Part shown: in pieces, positions 24,557-35,004 of the stretch | How positions within the stretch are numbered: the stretch's first letter is position 1 | How the letters are laid out: each line of letters opens with the position of its first letter | From: an uncultured bacterium | Lineage (GTDB): Bacteria > Bacillota > Clostridia > Lachnospirales > Lachnospiraceae | Direction: 5' to 3' | Assembly: GCA_945828315.1 (NCBI GenBank) | Contig: CALZQA010000002.1 | Coordinates: 1 to 64,000, forward strand | DNA: 64,000 nt | Program-made: the position numbers and the translations under genes | The notes under the pieces: model-generated | Told to the model about the DNA's origin: nothing | Seen by the model: only the letters and a program-made list of their open reading frames with translations | Database searches by the model: none

Positions 24557-24585
24557 TTGTATTTTCCGGGCAGACATACTATACT
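24557..24585 (+). promoter_or_regulatory. Promoter of the udp nucleoside operon
   Basis: TTGTAT (24557-24562), 17 bp, TATACT (24580-24585), 48 bp before ATG 24634. Confidence 0.65.
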
Positions 24586-24633
24586 TCTTTTATATATAAG
24601 AAACACACTATAAATCTTCCTCGGAGGTGGCGT

Positions 24634-25416
24634 ATGGTTGACTATACAGAAGGTTCCGGAAAACAATATCATACACAGGTGGGCGTCGGTGACGTGGGCA
24701 GATATGTGATCCTGCCGGGAGATCCGAAGCGCTGTGAAAAGATTGCAAAACATTTTGACAATGCGCGTCTCATTGCAGACAGCAGAGAATATGTAACTTA
24801 CACAGGCACCCTCGAGGGGGTGCCTGTAAGTGTGACATCGACCGGTATCGGTGGACCGTCCGCAGCGATCGCAATTGAGGAGTTATCCAAGGTCGGTGCG
24901 GACACTTTTATTCGTGTCGGTACCTGTGGCGGCATGCAGACAGATGTCTGCGGCGGTGATATCGTCATTGCAAATGGCGCGATCCGTATGGAGGGGACGA
25001 GCCGTGAATATGCGCCGATCGAGTACCCAGCAGTGCCGGATGTAACCGTCCTTAACGCACTGATCACAGCGGCAAAGAAGCAAAATATCACTTATCACGC
25101 AGGCGTCGTGCAGTGCAAAGACTCCTTTTTCGGTCAGCATGAACCGGAGGTAATGCCGGTCAGCTACGAGCTGCAGAATAAATGGGAGGCATGGCTGCGC
25201 ATGGGATGTCTGGCATCCGAGATGGAGTCGGCGGCATTGTTTATTGCAGGCAGCTTTCTGCGCGTGCGTGTCGGTTCATGTTTTCTGGTGGTGGCAAATC
25301 AGGAGCGCGCAAAACTGGGTCTTCCCAATGAACAGGTTCACGATACAGAACTGGCGATCGTCACTGCCGTGGAGGCAATTCGCGAACTAATTTCACAGGA
25401 CACTGGAAAATTGTAA
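24634..25416 (+). CDS. udp: Uridine phosphorylase
   Basis: 260 aa nucleoside phosphorylase of the PNP/UDP family, converting uridine and phosphate to uracil and ribose 1-phosphate. [10 protein letters not shown] near residue 25 binds phosphate, [15 protein letters not shown] near 69 and RVGTCGGMQ near 91 line the site, and SEMESAALF near 193 contacts ribose. First gene of the nucleoside operon udp-bmpA-nupOPQ-cdd-deoC-deoB, whose products together take pyrimidine nucleosides to central metabolism. Confidence 0.93.
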   Translation: MVDYTEGSGKQYHTQVGVGDVGRYVILPGDPKRCEKIAKHFDNARLIADSREYVTYTGTLEGVPVSVTSTGIGGPSAAIAIEELSKVGADTFIRVGTCGGMQTDVCGGDIVIANGAIRMEGTSREYAPIEYPAVPDVTVLNALITAAKKQNITYHAGVVQCKDSFFGQHEPEVMPVSYELQNKWEAWLRMGCLASEMESAALFIAGSFLRVRVGSCFLVVANQERAKLGLPNEQVHDTELAIVTAVEAIRELISQDTGKL

Positions 25417-25432
25417 AGATATTTGATATAAT
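25404..25432 (+). promoter_or_regulatory. Promoter of bmpA
   Basis: TGGAAA (25404-25409), 17 bp, TATAAT (25427-25432), with TGA as an extended -10. It overlaps the last codons of udp and gives the transport genes a start of their own. Confidence 0.6.
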
Positions 25433-25526
25433 ATACAAACCTTCATAAAATAAGGTGTCAATCCCACATGGGTTACACATAGAAAGAATCCAATAGGAAT
25501 TCAAAAAGAGGAAAGGAAGAGAAAAA

Positions 25527-26723
25527 ATGAAGAAGAAAGTATTGGCAACATTCATGGCAACAGCTATGGCATTTTCTCTGACTGCATGCGGAAGCTCCAC
25601 AGAGGCACCTGCAGATGACGCAGCAGAGCAGCCCGCAGATGATGCGGCAGGTGATGCATCAGAGACACCCGCAGATGATACAGAGGCAGCTGCAGATGAT
25701 TCTGCAATTGATAAGTCTACACAGAAAATTGCAATGATCACTGACTCCGGAGATATCACTGACGAGTCCTTCAATCAGATCACATGGGAGACCGTTTGTG
25801 CATATGGAGACGAGAACGGCGTAGAATACGAGTATTATAAGCCTGCAGAGGATACCGATGAGGAGCGTATCAATGCGATCGATCTGGCGATCAATGAGGG
25901 CGCAACCGTTGTTGTAATGCCCGGATATTTATTCGGACCCGCAATCGCAGAGGAGCAGGATCTCTATCCTGACACCACTTTTATCGCAGTAGACGTTACT
26001 GAGGGTGACCTTGTAAATCTTGCAGGCGATCCTGTAGCAATTGGCAAGAACGTATATATCTGTTCTTTCCAGGAGGAGCAGGCAGGTTATCTTGCAGGCT
26101 ATGGTGCAGTGAAGGATGGTTACACCAAGCTTGGTTTCCTTGGCGGTATCGCTGTTCCCGCAGTTATCCGTTACGGCTTCGGTTATATTCAGGGTATCAA
26201 CGCGGCAGCAGAGGAGATGGGTGTTGACGTCAGCGTGAAGTATTTCTACGGCGGACAGTTCTACGGAGATGAGAATATCACCGCTCGTATGGAAGGCTGG
26301 TATGCAGACGGCACAGAGATCGTATTCGCTTGCGGCGGCGGTATCTATACTTCAGCAGTTGAGGCTGCAAACAACCATGGCGGTAAGGTCATTGGTGTAG
26401 ACGTAGACCAGAAGTCAGTCATTGGTGACTGCTGTGTAACTTCTGCTATGAAGGGATTACATGCAGCAGTTTATGATGCACTGGATGCATACTTTAACGG
26501 AAACTGGTCATCTTTATCAGGAAAGTCTGAGCAGTTAGGTCTGACTCAGGGCGATTACATCGGACTTCCTACCGACGACGCTTCCTGGGGCTTTACAACC
26601 TTCACAAAGGACGAGTACAATACTGTATTAGAGGGCATTAAGGACGGTTCTATCGCAGTATCTAACGATATCGAGAACAATCCTGAGGTAGGCTCACACG
26701 TATCCGTTGACTACGTTCAGTAA
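25527..26723 (+). CDS. bmpA: BMP-family nucleoside-binding lipoprotein
   Basis: 398 aa periplasmic-type binding lipoprotein. The signal ends in lipobox LTAC, with the lipidated Cys near residue 21, followed by an acidic Ala/Asp-rich linker to about residue 65. The BMP domain opens IAMITDSGDITDESFNQ near 71 and has GDENITARMEGWY near 248 and FACGGGIYTSAVEA near 270. BMP proteins capture purine and pyrimidine nucleosides for NupOPQ-type importers. A terminator-like hairpin follows, which should give more binding protein than ATPase. Confidence 0.92.
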   Translation: MKKKVLATFMATAMAFSLTACGSSTEAPADDAAEQPADDAAGDASETPADDTEAAADDSAIDKSTQKIAMITDSGDITDESFNQITWETVCAYGDENGVEYEYYKPAEDTDEERINAIDLAINEGATVVVMPGYLFGPAIAEEQDLYPDTTFIAVDVTEGDLVNLAGDPVAIGKNVYICSFQEEQAGYLAGYGAVKDGYTKLGFLGGIAVPAVIRYGFGYIQGINAAAEEMGVDVSVKYFYGGQFYGDENITARMEGWYADGTEIVFACGGGIYTSAVEAANNHGGKVIGVDVDQKSVIGDCCVTSAMKGLHAAVYDALDAYFNGNWSSLSGKSEQLGLTQGDYIGLPTDDASWGFTTFTKDEYNTVLEGIKDGSIAVSNDIENNPEVGSHVSVDYVQ

Positions 26724-26747
26724 TTAAGCAGTTTTTAAAAGTAAAGA

Positions 26748-26783
26748 GGGAAGGGCTTTTCGTTTTGCGCCCTTCCCTTTTTT
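26748..26783 (+). terminator. Leaky terminator between bmpA and nupO
   Basis: The stem gggaagggc (26748-26756) / gcccttccc (26769-26777) is followed by six T. It is inside an operon, so partial termination is likely. Confidence 0.8.
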
Positions 26784-26807
26784 CCATAAAAGGAAATAGG
26801 AAAAGGA

Positions 26808-28358
26808 ATGAAGACTATGGCGAATGATTACATTATTGAGATGTTGAACATCACGAAAGAATTTCCGGGGATCAAGGCTAATGACAATGTTACCTTACAG
26901 CTCAGAAGAGGAGAGATCCATGCGCTGCTGGGAGAAAACGGTGCAGGCAAATCGACACTGATGAGTATTCTGTTCGGACTGTACCAGCCCACAAGCGGCA
27001 TGATCAAGATGAATGGACAGGAGGTTCACATCAATAATCCGAATGATGCGAACGATCTGAACATTGGTATGGTGCACCAGCACTTCAAGCTGGTGGAATG
27101 TTTTTCCGTATTAGATAACATTGTCCTTGGTGTTGAGCCTACAAAGGGGCTTTTTCTCGAGAAGAAGGGTGCAAGAGAAAGAGTGATGGCTCTGAGTGAC
27201 AAGTATGGGCTGAAGGTGGATCCGGATGCTCTGATCTCAGACATTACCGTAGGTATGCAGCAGCGAACGGAAATCTTAAAGATGCTTTACCGTGACAATG
27301 ATGTGCTGATCTTCGACGAGCCGACGGCAGTGCTGACTCCGCAGGAGATCGAGGAACTGATGAAGATCATGAAAAACCTTGCAAAGGAGGGCAAATCGAT
27401 CCTGTTCATCACGCACAAGCTGAACGAGATCATGGAGGTGGCTGATCGTTGCACGATCCTTCGCAAAGGTAAATATATTGGCACAGTGGATATCAAGGAT
27501 ACGACAAAAGAAGAATTGTCTCGTATGATGGTGGGCAGAGATGTCAGCTTTTCCGTGGACAAAAAGCCCGCACAGCCGGGTGAGACTGTATTGAAAGTAG
27601 AACACATGACAGTGCCAAGTAAGGTACACAGTAATAATGCGGTCAAGGACATCTCTTTCAATGTGCGCCGTGGTGAGATCGTCTGCATCGCAGGTATCGA
27701 TGGTAACGGTCAGAGCGAGTTTGTGCAGGCGCTGACTGGCCTGGAAAAAATGAGTTCCGGGAAGCTGATCTTTGAGGGAAAGGATATTACAAATGCAACG
27801 ATCCGGGAGAAATCCAAGGCGGGCATGAGCCATATCCCGGAGGACCGTCATAAGCACGGACTGGTGCTGGACTATACGCTGGAGCAGAACATGGTACTGC
27901 AGCGCTACTGGGAACCGGAGTTTCAGAAGGCGGGATTCATAAAAAATAAGGCAGTGCGTGCATACTCTGACAGGCTGATCGAGCAGTACGATGTGCGCAG
28001 CGGACAGGGATCATCGACGGTTGTGCGGAGCATGTCCGGCGGTAATCAGCAGAAAGCGATCATCGCCAGAGAGATCGATAAAGATCCGGAGCTTCTTGTG
28101 GCCGTACAGCCCACGCGGGGACTGGACGTGGGAGCAATCGAGTATATTCACAAGCAGCTGGTGGCTCAGCGCGACAGCGGAAAAGCTGTTTTGCTGGTAT
28201 CGCTGGAACTGGATGAGGTAATGGATGTATCGGATCGAATCCTTGTCATGTATGAGGGCGAGCTGGTGGGACAGCTGGATCCGAAACAGATCACAGTGGA
28301 AGAACTCGGACTTTATATGGCGGGCGCAAAGCGCGACGAAGTTCCGGCGGAAGTATAG
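26808..28358 (+). CDS. nupO: Nucleoside ABC importer ATPase (tandem domains)
   Basis: 516 aa with two ABC domains. The first has Walker [10 protein letters not shown] near residue 41 and Walker B VLIFDEPTAVLTPQE near 165. The second has the degenerate Walker A GIDGNGQSE near 300 and signature MSGGNQQK near 410, the pattern usual for YufO/NupO. It follows bmpA and precedes two permeases. The reading frame opens at ATG 26808, with AGGAAAAGGA directly upstream. Confidence 0.92.
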   Translation: MKTMANDYIIEMLNITKEFPGIKANDNVTLQLRRGEIHALLGENGAGKSTLMSILFGLYQPTSGMIKMNGQEVHINNPNDANDLNIGMVHQHFKLVECFSVLDNIVLGVEPTKGLFLEKKGARERVMALSDKYGLKVDPDALISDITVGMQQRTEILKMLYRDNDVLIFDEPTAVLTPQEIEELMKIMKNLAKEGKSILFITHKLNEIMEVADRCTILRKGKYIGTVDIKDTTKEELSRMMVGRDVSFSVDKKPAQPGETVLKVEHMTVPSKVHSNNAVKDISFNVRRGEIVCIAGIDGNGQSEFVQALTGLEKMSSGKLIFEGKDITNATIREKSKAGMSHIPEDRHKHGLVLDYTLEQNMVLQRYWEPEFQKAGFIKNKAVRAYSDRLIEQYDVRSGQGSSTVVRSMSGGNQQKAIIAREIDKDPELLVAVQPTRGLDVGAIEYIHKQLVAQRDSGKAVLLVSLELDEVMDVSDRILVMYEGELVGQLDPKQITVEELGLYMAGAKRDEVPAEV

Positions 28359-28370
28359 GAGGAAGAAAAG

Positions 28371-29465
28371 ATGAACGAAAAGGGAAAAGATGTGCTCCTG
28401 TCCATTGGCGCTTCGCTGGTGTGCATCGTCATTGGACTGGTTGTAGGCTTGCTCATTCTCTGCTGTATCAATGGAGAGAATGCGGTAGATGGTTTTTCAA
28501 GGATCCTGCAGGGTGGATTTTACTTGAAACCAAAGGGGATCGGCAGTGAGATCACACAGGCAGCGCCGCTCATCATGACAGGTCTGTCCGTGGCGTTTGC
28601 ATTTAAAACAGGACTGTTCAATATCGGAGCAGCCGGACAGTACACAGTGGGCATTTTCGGTGCGCTTTACAGTGCGATCATTCTGGGACTGCCCTGGTAT
28701 TTATGCCTTCTGGTGGCAATGATCTGTGGTGCGGTCTGGGGCGCGGTACCCGGCATTTTTAAAGCATATTTTAATGTGAATGAGGTCATAACCTCGATCA
28801 TGTTTAACTGGATCGGACTGTATCTGGTCAACGAATTGCTTTACACCGGCTTTGGCGGCGCGATGTACGATCAGAAGACAACACGTACCTATAAGCTCAG
28901 TGCAAAGGCGCCACAGGCGCTCATCCCGGATGCGGGACTGAACTCCATTTTCAAGACAAGTTCAACGACGATCGCCATTTTCATAGCCATCATCATAGCA
29001 ATCATCATGTATATCATCCTGAATAAGACTATGTTCGGCTATGAGCTGAAGGCGTGTGGATTTAACAAGGATGCGGCAAAATATGCCGGTATTAACGAAA
29101 AGAGGAACATCATTCTGTCCATGACCATCGCCGGTGCCCTGGCAGGTATCGGTGCCGGACTTTATTTCCTCTCCGGCGCCTCCGAGTGGAATCCCCAGGT
29201 GGCAACAGCACTGCCGGCCATTGGCTTTAACGGTATTCCGGTGGCCTTGCTTGCAATGAGCAACCCGATCGGTGTGGTGTTTGCTGCTATCTTTGTGGCG
29301 CATATTTCCGTGGGCGGTGCATATCTTCCTACAAAGTATTTTCAGCCGGAGATCGCGGACCTGATCGTGGCGGTCATCATTTACCTGTGCGCATTCGTGA
29401 TGCTGTTTAAGGGTGTGGTGATCAACCTGTTAAAAAAGAAACATGCAGATAAGGAGGGCAAATAA
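28371..29465 (+). CDS. nupP: Nucleoside ABC importer permease 1
   Basis: 364 aa membrane protein of the BPD_transp_2 (branched-chain/nucleoside) type, with 8-10 helices. Motifs are AAPLIMTGLSVAFAFKTGLFN near residue 63, IGAAGQYTVGIFGA near 85 and AGALAGIGAGLYFLSGAS near 254. It forms the channel with the next gene. It lies 12 bp after nupO, with AGGAGGAAG before the ATG. Confidence 0.9.
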   Translation: MNEKGKDVLLSIGASLVCIVIGLVVGLLILCCINGENAVDGFSRILQGGFYLKPKGIGSEITQAAPLIMTGLSVAFAFKTGLFNIGAAGQYTVGIFGALYSAIILGLPWYLCLLVAMICGAVWGAVPGIFKAYFNVNEVITSIMFNWIGLYLVNELLYTGFGGAMYDQKTTRTYKLSAKAPQALIPDAGLNSIFKTSSTTIAIFIAIIIAIIMYIILNKTMFGYELKACGFNKDAAKYAGINEKRNIILSMTIAGALAGIGAGLYFLSGASEWNPQVATALPAIGFNGIPVALLAMSNPIGVVFAAIFVAHISVGGAYLPTKYFQPEIADLIVAVIIYLCAFVMLFKGVVINLLKKKHADKEGK

Positions 29466-29467
29466 GT

Positions 29468-30406
29468 ATGGTTTTACTCATTAAGTACACATTATTATAT
29501 GCAGTTGTTTTATTGCTGGTTGCCCTCGGTGGTATGTTTTCTGAGCGAAGCGGTGTGATCAATATCGCTCTGGAGGGTATTATGACGATCGGCGGACTCG
29601 CCGGCGTGTTTGTACTGGCGCTTCTGGGCGGAAAACTGCCGACACCTGTGTTGGTGGCACTCTCTATCGTGACAAGTATTGTGACCGGTATGATCTACTC
29701 GCTGCTGTTGGCATTTTCTGCCATCACTTTGAAGGCGGACCAGACCATCGGTGGAACTGCGCTGAACATGCTGGCGACAGCGATCGCCATCGTGTCGGTG
29801 AAGGCGTTTAACAACTCATCTGCAGCAGGCAACGGTGCGGCTTCCGCAAAACTGACCTATGACAATTCACCGTTCATTTACAAGATCGGACCGGTGACCA
29901 TCAACATTTTCTTTATTTTAGCGATCATCATTCTTGTATGCAGTTCCATATTCCTGTTCCGTACAAAATGGGGACTCCGTCTGCGGGCCTGCGGTGAGCA
30001 TCCTCAGGCAGCGGATTCTGTCGGTATCAATGTGTATCGCTGGAGATATGCAGGCGTTGTGATTTCCGGCGCGCTGGGCGGACTGGGCGGTCTTGCCTAT
30101 ATCGTACCTTCCGTGTCAACATGGAATTTTGAGGTTGGCGTGGCAGGTGCAGGTTTCCTGGCACTGGCTGTTATGATCTTCGGACAGTGGAAGCCTTACC
30201 GGATCGCAGGCGCAGCGGTATTTTTCGCTGTGTTCAAGTCGCTGGCAAACATAGCGGATTCGACGGCACTGGCAAATCTGGGATGGTCAAAAAACATTTA
30301 CAGCATGATGCCATTTATCGCATCCATGATCATTCTTGCCTTTACCTCAAAGAATTCCCGGGCGCCGAAGGCAGAGGGTATCCCCTATGATAAGGGTGCA
30401 AGATAA
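29468..30406 (+). CDS. nupQ: Nucleoside ABC importer permease 2
   Basis: 312 aa, the second BPD_transp_2 permease. Typical elements are GGMFSERSGVINIALEGIM near residue 21, TLKADQTIGGTALNMLA near 89, LRLRACGEHPQAADS near 170 and SGALGGLGGLAYI near 199. The start is 2 bp after the nupP stop, so they are tightly coupled. Confidence 0.9.
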   Translation: MVLLIKYTLLYAVVLLLVALGGMFSERSGVINIALEGIMTIGGLAGVFVLALLGGKLPTPVLVALSIVTSIVTGMIYSLLLAFSAITLKADQTIGGTALNMLATAIAIVSVKAFNNSSAAGNGAASAKLTYDNSPFIYKIGPVTINIFFILAIIILVCSSIFLFRTKWGLRLRACGEHPQAADSVGINVYRWRYAGVVISGALGGLGGLAYIVPSVSTWNFEVGVAGAGFLALAVMIFGQWKPYRIAGAAVFFAVFKSLANIADSTALANLGWSKNIYSMMPFIASMIILAFTSKNSRAPKAEGIPYDKGAR

Positions 30407-30420
30407 AAGGAAGTGGTAAT

Positions 30421-30846
30421 ATGATAGATGAAAATGAATTAGTGATCCGTGCGCTGGAGGCGCGGAAACATGCATATGTGCCTTACTCCCACTGGGCGGT
30501 GGGGGCAGCACTGCTCACAAAAGAAGGAAAGATCTATGAGGGCTGCAATATTGAAAATGCAGCTCACACACCCACAAACTGTGCGGAGCGTACAGCATTC
30601 TTTAAAGCAGTCAGTGAGGGAGAACGTGACTTTGCTGCAATTGCAGTGGTAGGCGCATATGAGGCGGAAGAACCGGAGAAGATCTGCGCACCCTGCGGCG
30701 TTTGCCGTCAGGTCATGATGGAGTTCTGTGATCCTGATACCTTCCGTGTGGTCCTCGGAACAAAGGACGGCGTACAGGTTTCACAGACATTAAAAGAGAT
30801 GCTTCCCTATGGCTTCGGACCGGACGTATTAAATATTAAAAATTAA
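30421..30846 (+). CDS. cdd: Cytidine deaminase
   Basis: 141 aa. The catalytic HAE-type site is present as NCAERTAFF near residue 56 (Cys-Ala-Glu, the tetrameric zinc form with three Cys ligands), with CAPCGVCRQ near 92 supplying the other two Cys. It converts imported cytidine and deoxycytidine to uridine and deoxyuridine, feeding udp and the deo enzymes. It starts 14 bp after nupQ. Confidence 0.94.
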   Translation: MIDENELVIRALEARKHAYVPYSHWAVGAALLTKEGKIYEGCNIENAAHTPTNCAERTAFFKAVSEGERDFAAIAVVGAYEAEEPEKICAPCGVCRQVMMEFCDPDTFRVVLGTKDGVQVSQTLKEMLPYGFGPDVLNIKN

Positions 30847-30894
30847 ATCAAAAATAAAATTTTGTTCTAAAACGGAAATAATAAGGAGAAAGAA

Positions 30895-31572
30895 ATGAGT
30901 GTAGAAATCAAAGATATATTGGCGATCTGTGATCATACGTTATTGCTGCAGACCAGTACCTGGGAGGAGATCAAGGGGATCTGTGATGATGCTATGAAAT
31001 ATCATACAGCTTCTGTGTGTATTCCGCCCTGTTATGTGAAGCAGGCAAAGGAGTATATGCAGGGGAAGATTCCGGTATGTACGGTCATTGGTTTTCCCAA
31101 CGGAAATCATACAACGGCCTGTAAGGTGTTTGAGACAAAGGATGCAGTCGCCAACGGTGCTGATGAGATCGATATGGTGATCAATGTCGGAATGTTAAAG
31201 GCAAAAGAATATGACTATGTATTAAACGAGATCAAAGAGATCAAGGAAGCATGTCAGGGCAGAGTATTGAAGGTCATTATTGAGACCTGTCTGCTGACGG
31301 ATGAGGAAAAGATCAAGATGTGCGAGATCGTGACGCAGTCCGGAGCGGATTATATCAAGACTTCTACCGGATTTTCTACGGCAGGCGCCACCTTCGCAGA
31401 TGTGGAACTATTCGCGAAGCATGTGGGCGAGGGCGTGAAGATCAAAGCAGCCGGTGGTATCGCCAGCATTGCGGATGCGGAAAAGTTTATGGAGCTGGGT
31501 GCAGATCGTCTCGGAACGAGCCGGATCGTAAAGATCGTCAAAGCAGAGGAGAGCGATCCCGGCAGCTATTGA
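30895..31572 (+). CDS. deoC: Deoxyribose-phosphate aldolase
   Basis: 225 aa class I aldolase splitting 2-deoxyribose 5-phosphate into glyceraldehyde 3-phosphate and acetaldehyde. The Schiff-base Lys is in [14 protein letters not shown] near residue 156. [16 protein letters not shown] near 88 and [15 protein letters not shown] near 128 carry the other active-site residues. RBS AAGGAG before ATG 30895. Confidence 0.96.
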   Translation: MSVEIKDILAICDHTLLLQTSTWEEIKGICDDAMKYHTASVCIPPCYVKQAKEYMQGKIPVCTVIGFPNGNHTTACKVFETKDAVANGADEIDMVINVGMLKAKEYDYVLNEIKEIKEACQGRVLKVIIETCLLTDEEKIKMCEIVTQSGADYIKTSTGFSTAGATFADVELFAKHVGEGVKIKAAGGIASIADAEKFMELGADRLGTSRIVKIVKAEESDPGSY

Positions 31573-31609
31573 CCGGATGTTTATCAGAAATATGTAAAAA
31601 GAGGCAGAT

Positions 31610-32818
31610 ATGGGAAAGTATAAATATAATCGTATTTTTACAATTGTAATGGACTCCCTTGGAATCGGCGAGATGGAAGATTCACCGCAATTTGGAGATG
31701 TGGGCGTGGATACGCTGGGGCATATCAGCGAGCAAATGAAAAAGGCGGGGGAAGCCTTTGATATTCCCAATCTTCAGAAGCTCGGTCTTGCGAACCTGAA
31801 GCCGCTGGAGCAGGTGGCACCGCAGGAGAGACCGCGGGGGTATTATATGTCGATGAAGGAGAAAAGTAATGGCAAGGATACAATGACCGGACATTGGGAG
31901 ATGATGGGCATCCATACGACCAAGCCGTTTATCACCTTTACGGATACCGGTTTCCCGAAGGAACTGATCGAGGAACTGGAGAAGCGCTGCGGCAGGAGGA
32001 TCATCGGAAACAAGGCAGCCAGCGGTACAGAGATCCTGGATGAGCTGGCTGAGGAGGAGATCGCAACCGGAGCCATGATCGTTTATACTTCGGCGGATTC
32101 TGTGCTGCAGATCTGTGGAAACGAGGAGACGATGGGTCTGGATAACCTCTATCACTATTGCGAGATCGCCAGAGAACTGACGATGCGCGATGACTGGCGT
32201 GTGGGGCGCGTGATCGCACGACCTTATGTCGGCAAGAAAAAGGGCGAGTTTGTCCGTACCAGCAACCGGCATGATTATGCACTGAAACCCACCGGACCGA
32301 CAGCACTCAACGCGTTGAAGGATGCGGGATTTGACGTGATCTCCGTGGGAAAGATCAATGATATTTTTGTGGGTGAGGGAATCACAGAGAGCAATCATTC
32401 AAACTCTTCCGTTCACGGCATGGAGCAGACCATTGATATCGCAAAGCGCGATTTTACCGGTCTCTGTTTTGTGAATCTGGTAGATTTTGATGCGCTGTGG
32501 GGACACCGACGCAATGCCATTGGTTACGGAAAGGAGATCGTGCGCTTTGACGAGAAGCTGGGAGAACTGCTTCCGCTTCTGCGTGAGGATGATCTGCTCA
32601 TCATCACCGCAGACCACGGGAATGATCCGACATACAGCGGAACGGACCATACAAGAGAAAAAGTGCCGTTCCTTGCATATTCTCCCTCCTTTACAGGAGC
32701 AGGACCGCTGCCGGAGGCAGATACCTTTGCGGTGATCGGCGCGACGATCGCAGACAACTTTGGCGTAAGCATGCCGAAGGATACCATAGGCACATCAATT
32801 TTAAAGGAACTGGTTTAA
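31610..32818 (+). CDS. deoB: Phosphopentomutase
   Basis: 402 aa alkaline-phosphatase-superfamily enzyme converting (deoxy)ribose 1-phosphate to the 5-phosphate, the link between udp and deoC. The metal and nucleophile region [17 protein letters not shown] is near residue 13, and the C-terminal metal ligands are in [21 protein letters not shown] near 327. It ends one base before the lepB start. Confidence 0.96.
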   Translation: MGKYKYNRIFTIVMDSLGIGEMEDSPQFGDVGVDTLGHISEQMKKAGEAFDIPNLQKLGLANLKPLEQVAPQERPRGYYMSMKEKSNGKDTMTGHWEMMGIHTTKPFITFTDTGFPKELIEELEKRCGRRIIGNKAASGTEILDELAEEEIATGAMIVYTSADSVLQICGNEETMGLDNLYHYCEIARELTMRDDWRVGRVIARPYVGKKKGEFVRTSNRHDYALKPTGPTALNALKDAGFDVISVGKINDIFVGEGITESNHSNSSVHGMEQTIDIAKRDFTGLCFVNLVDFDALWGHRRNAIGYGKEIVRFDEKLGELLPLLREDDLLIITADHGNDPTYSGTDHTREKVPFLAYSPSFTGAGPLPEADTFAVIGATIADNFGVSMPKDTIGTSILKELV

Positions 32819-32819
32819 G

Positions 32820-33491
32820 ATGAAGAAGAAATTAAATAAAGAATTAAAAAATGAAGAATTAGTGGACGGAGCGGAGCAGGCAAAGGATACAGAGGAGGAA
32901 AAAACACCTCTGTGGAAGGAGCTGCTCAGTTGGGTAGAGATCATCGTCGTAGCAGTGCTGATCTCATTGTTTCTGACGAAGGTCGTTTTAGTCAATGCGC
33001 TGGTGCCCTCCTCCTCCATGGAGACATTGATCTCGCCCGGGGACCGGTTGTTTGGCAACCGGCTCACCTATAAATTTAAAGATCCGGAGCGTTTTGATGT
33101 GGTGATCTTTAAATATCCGGTGGATGAGGAGGAAAACTATATCAAGCGTATCATCGGACTTCCCGGTGAGACGGTGACGATCGAGAATGCAAAGATCTAT
33201 ATCAACGATTCCGAAACACCACTGGAGGAGAACTATCTGCCGGAAGAATGGGTCATTGAGAACGACGGTTATGTCTTTGAAGTTCCGGAGGACTGTTACC
33301 TAATGCTGGGCGACAACCGCAATGTCTCGGAGGATGCGCGCTATTGGGCCGAGGAAGCTTATGAATATGGACTGGCCGACAGCGTGGAAGATGGGGAATC
33401 TTATACCTACGTGCGCAGAGACAAGATCCTCGGAAAAGCGATGTTTACATATTGGCCGCATTTTCAGCTCCTGTCAGACTATGAAGAATAA
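32820..33491 (+). CDS. lepB: Signal peptidase I
   Basis: 223 aa. An acidic cytoplasmic N-terminus, one membrane helix at about 40-60 (IIVVAVLISLFL), then the catalytic Ser in PSSSMETLISPGDR near residue 63, the Lys in YIKRIIGLPGETV near 103 and box E GDNRNVSEDARYW near 162. It cleaves exported preproteins on the outside of the membrane. Its ATG is one base after the deoB stop, so it is read through from the nucleoside operon, an odd but plausible pairing. No terminator separates it from the MATE gene. Confidence 0.94.
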   Translation: MKKKLNKELKNEELVDGAEQAKDTEEEKTPLWKELLSWVEIIVVAVLISLFLTKVVLVNALVPSSSMETLISPGDRLFGNRLTYKFKDPERFDVVIFKYPVDEEENYIKRIIGLPGETVTIENAKIYINDSETPLEENYLPEEWVIENDGYVFEVPEDCYLMLGDNRNVSEDARYWAEEAYEYGLADSVEDGESYTYVRRDKILGKAMFTYWPHFQLLSDYEE

Positions 33492-33548
33492 GGAAGAAAT
33501 ACAAAAAAATAAATTACGACATAATAAAAATAAAGGAAGTGTAAGAAC

Positions 33549-34895
33549 ATGACAAGGGATCTGACAGAGGGAAGCTGTCTGAAACAGATCTTACTTTTTA
33601 CGGCACCGCTTCTGGTAGGAAATCTGCTGCAGCAGACCTACAATCTGGTGGATGCGGCGATCGTGGGGCGATGCCTTGGCACGGATGCGCTGGCGGCGGT
33701 CGGCGCTTCCAGCAGTGTCCAGTTTTTAGTGCTGGGATTTTGTATCGGATCATGTGCGGGATTTGGCATACCGATCGCCCAGCGCTTCGGGGCAAAGGAT
33801 TACAGTGCGATGCGCAGGTATATTTTTCACAGCATACTGCTCACCGCGCTGTTTGCTGTTGTACTGACAAGTGTGTGTGCACTGCTCTGCCCGAATATAT
33901 TACATATGATGTCCACGCCGGAGGATATTTTTTCCGGTGCATATATTTATCTGCTGATCATTTTTCTGGGTATACCGTTTACCTTGCTATACAATCTGGA
34001 GGCGGCGATGCTGCGGGCAGTGGGTGACAGCAAAACGCCTTTTGTCTTTCTGGCAATATCCACCATGACAAACATCGGGCTTGATCTGCTGTGCATCCTC
34101 GTATTCCGCTGGGGCGTGGCAGGCGCTGCGATCGCAACGATCACGGCACAGGCACTTAGCGGGATCCTCTGCTTTTTCTTTATCCGAAAGCATCAGGAGG
34201 TATTACATATCGGCCCGGCGGACTGCCGGTTTGACCGGAACTGCTGCCTGTCTGCACTCACCATGGGCGCACCCATGGGACTGCAGTTTTCCATCACAGC
34301 CATCGGAAGTATGGTGATGCAGTCTGCAAACAACGGATTGGGAAGTGTCTATGTGTCTGGATTTACGGCAGGGGCAAGACTGAAACAGTTTACACTGTGT
34401 CCCTTTGATGCGCTGGCAACGGCGGTCTGCACCTTCTGCGGACAGAATCTCGGCGCAAAGCGTTTTGACCGCATCAAGCAGGGAATCCGCGTCGGTGTGG
34501 CGGTGGCGCTCACCTACGGAATTGCTATCGGACTTGTGCTGATCTTTGGCGGTCGCGTATTGTCTGTGCTGTTTATGAGCCGTTCACAGGTCGCTGTGCT
34601 GGATGCATCCGCGAAATACCTGCGCTATCTGGGATGCATGTATTGGATGCTGGGACTGCTCAATGTGTTCCGCCTGGCGATACAGGGACTGGGTTATTCC
34701 GGCAGAGCCGTGTTTGCGGGCGTGATCGAGATGGCTGCGCGTACCTTTGTAAGTCTTGTGTTTGTGCCGATTTACGGTTACACAGCGATCTGCTGTGCGG
34801 ATCAGGTGGCGTGGACGGCAGCGGTCATGTACCTGATCCCGATGTGTCTGCACCTGCTCAAAAAGGTGGAGCGGGAAGTAGGAAAGAGAATGTGA
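33549..34895 (+). CDS. MATE-family multidrug/Na+ antiporter
   Basis: 448 aa with twelve predicted helices in two repeats. The N-terminal motif LLVGNLLQQTYNLVDAAIVGR near residue 20 and the second-repeat GSMVMQSANNGLGSVYVSGF near 255 are MATE hallmarks. It exports cationic drugs or metabolites using a sodium or proton gradient; the substrate cannot be told from sequence. AAGGAAG before ATG 33549. Confidence 0.9.
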   Translation: MTRDLTEGSCLKQILLFTAPLLVGNLLQQTYNLVDAAIVGRCLGTDALAAVGASSSVQFLVLGFCIGSCAGFGIPIAQRFGAKDYSAMRRYIFHSILLTALFAVVLTSVCALLCPNILHMMSTPEDIFSGAYIYLLIIFLGIPFTLLYNLEAAMLRAVGDSKTPFVFLAISTMTNIGLDLLCILVFRWGVAGAAIATITAQALSGILCFFFIRKHQEVLHIGPADCRFDRNCCLSALTMGAPMGLQFSITAIGSMVMQSANNGLGSVYVSGFTAGARLKQFTLCPFDALATAVCTFCGQNLGAKRFDRIKQGIRVGVAVALTYGIAIGLVLIFGGRVLSVLFMSRSQVAVLDASAKYLRYLGCMYWMLGLLNVFRLAIQGLGYSGRAVFAGVIEMAARTFVSLVFVPIYGYTAICCADQVAWTAAVMYLIPMCLHLLKKVEREVGKRM

Positions 34896-34954
34896 AGAAT
34901 TGGTATGGCGGGTTTATTGATTTGGCAAAAAAATATCATTTGTCCACATTTATG

Positions 34955-34963
34955 TGTTATAAT
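34955..34963 (+). promoter_or_regulatory. Extended -10 promoter before the GGDEF gene
   Basis: TGT-TATAAT (34955-34963), 41 bp before ATG 35005. No convincing -35. Confidence 0.5.
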
Positions 34964-35004
34964 ACCAAAAGAGATACAAAAGATACGATTCATTGAGGTA
35001 CGAA

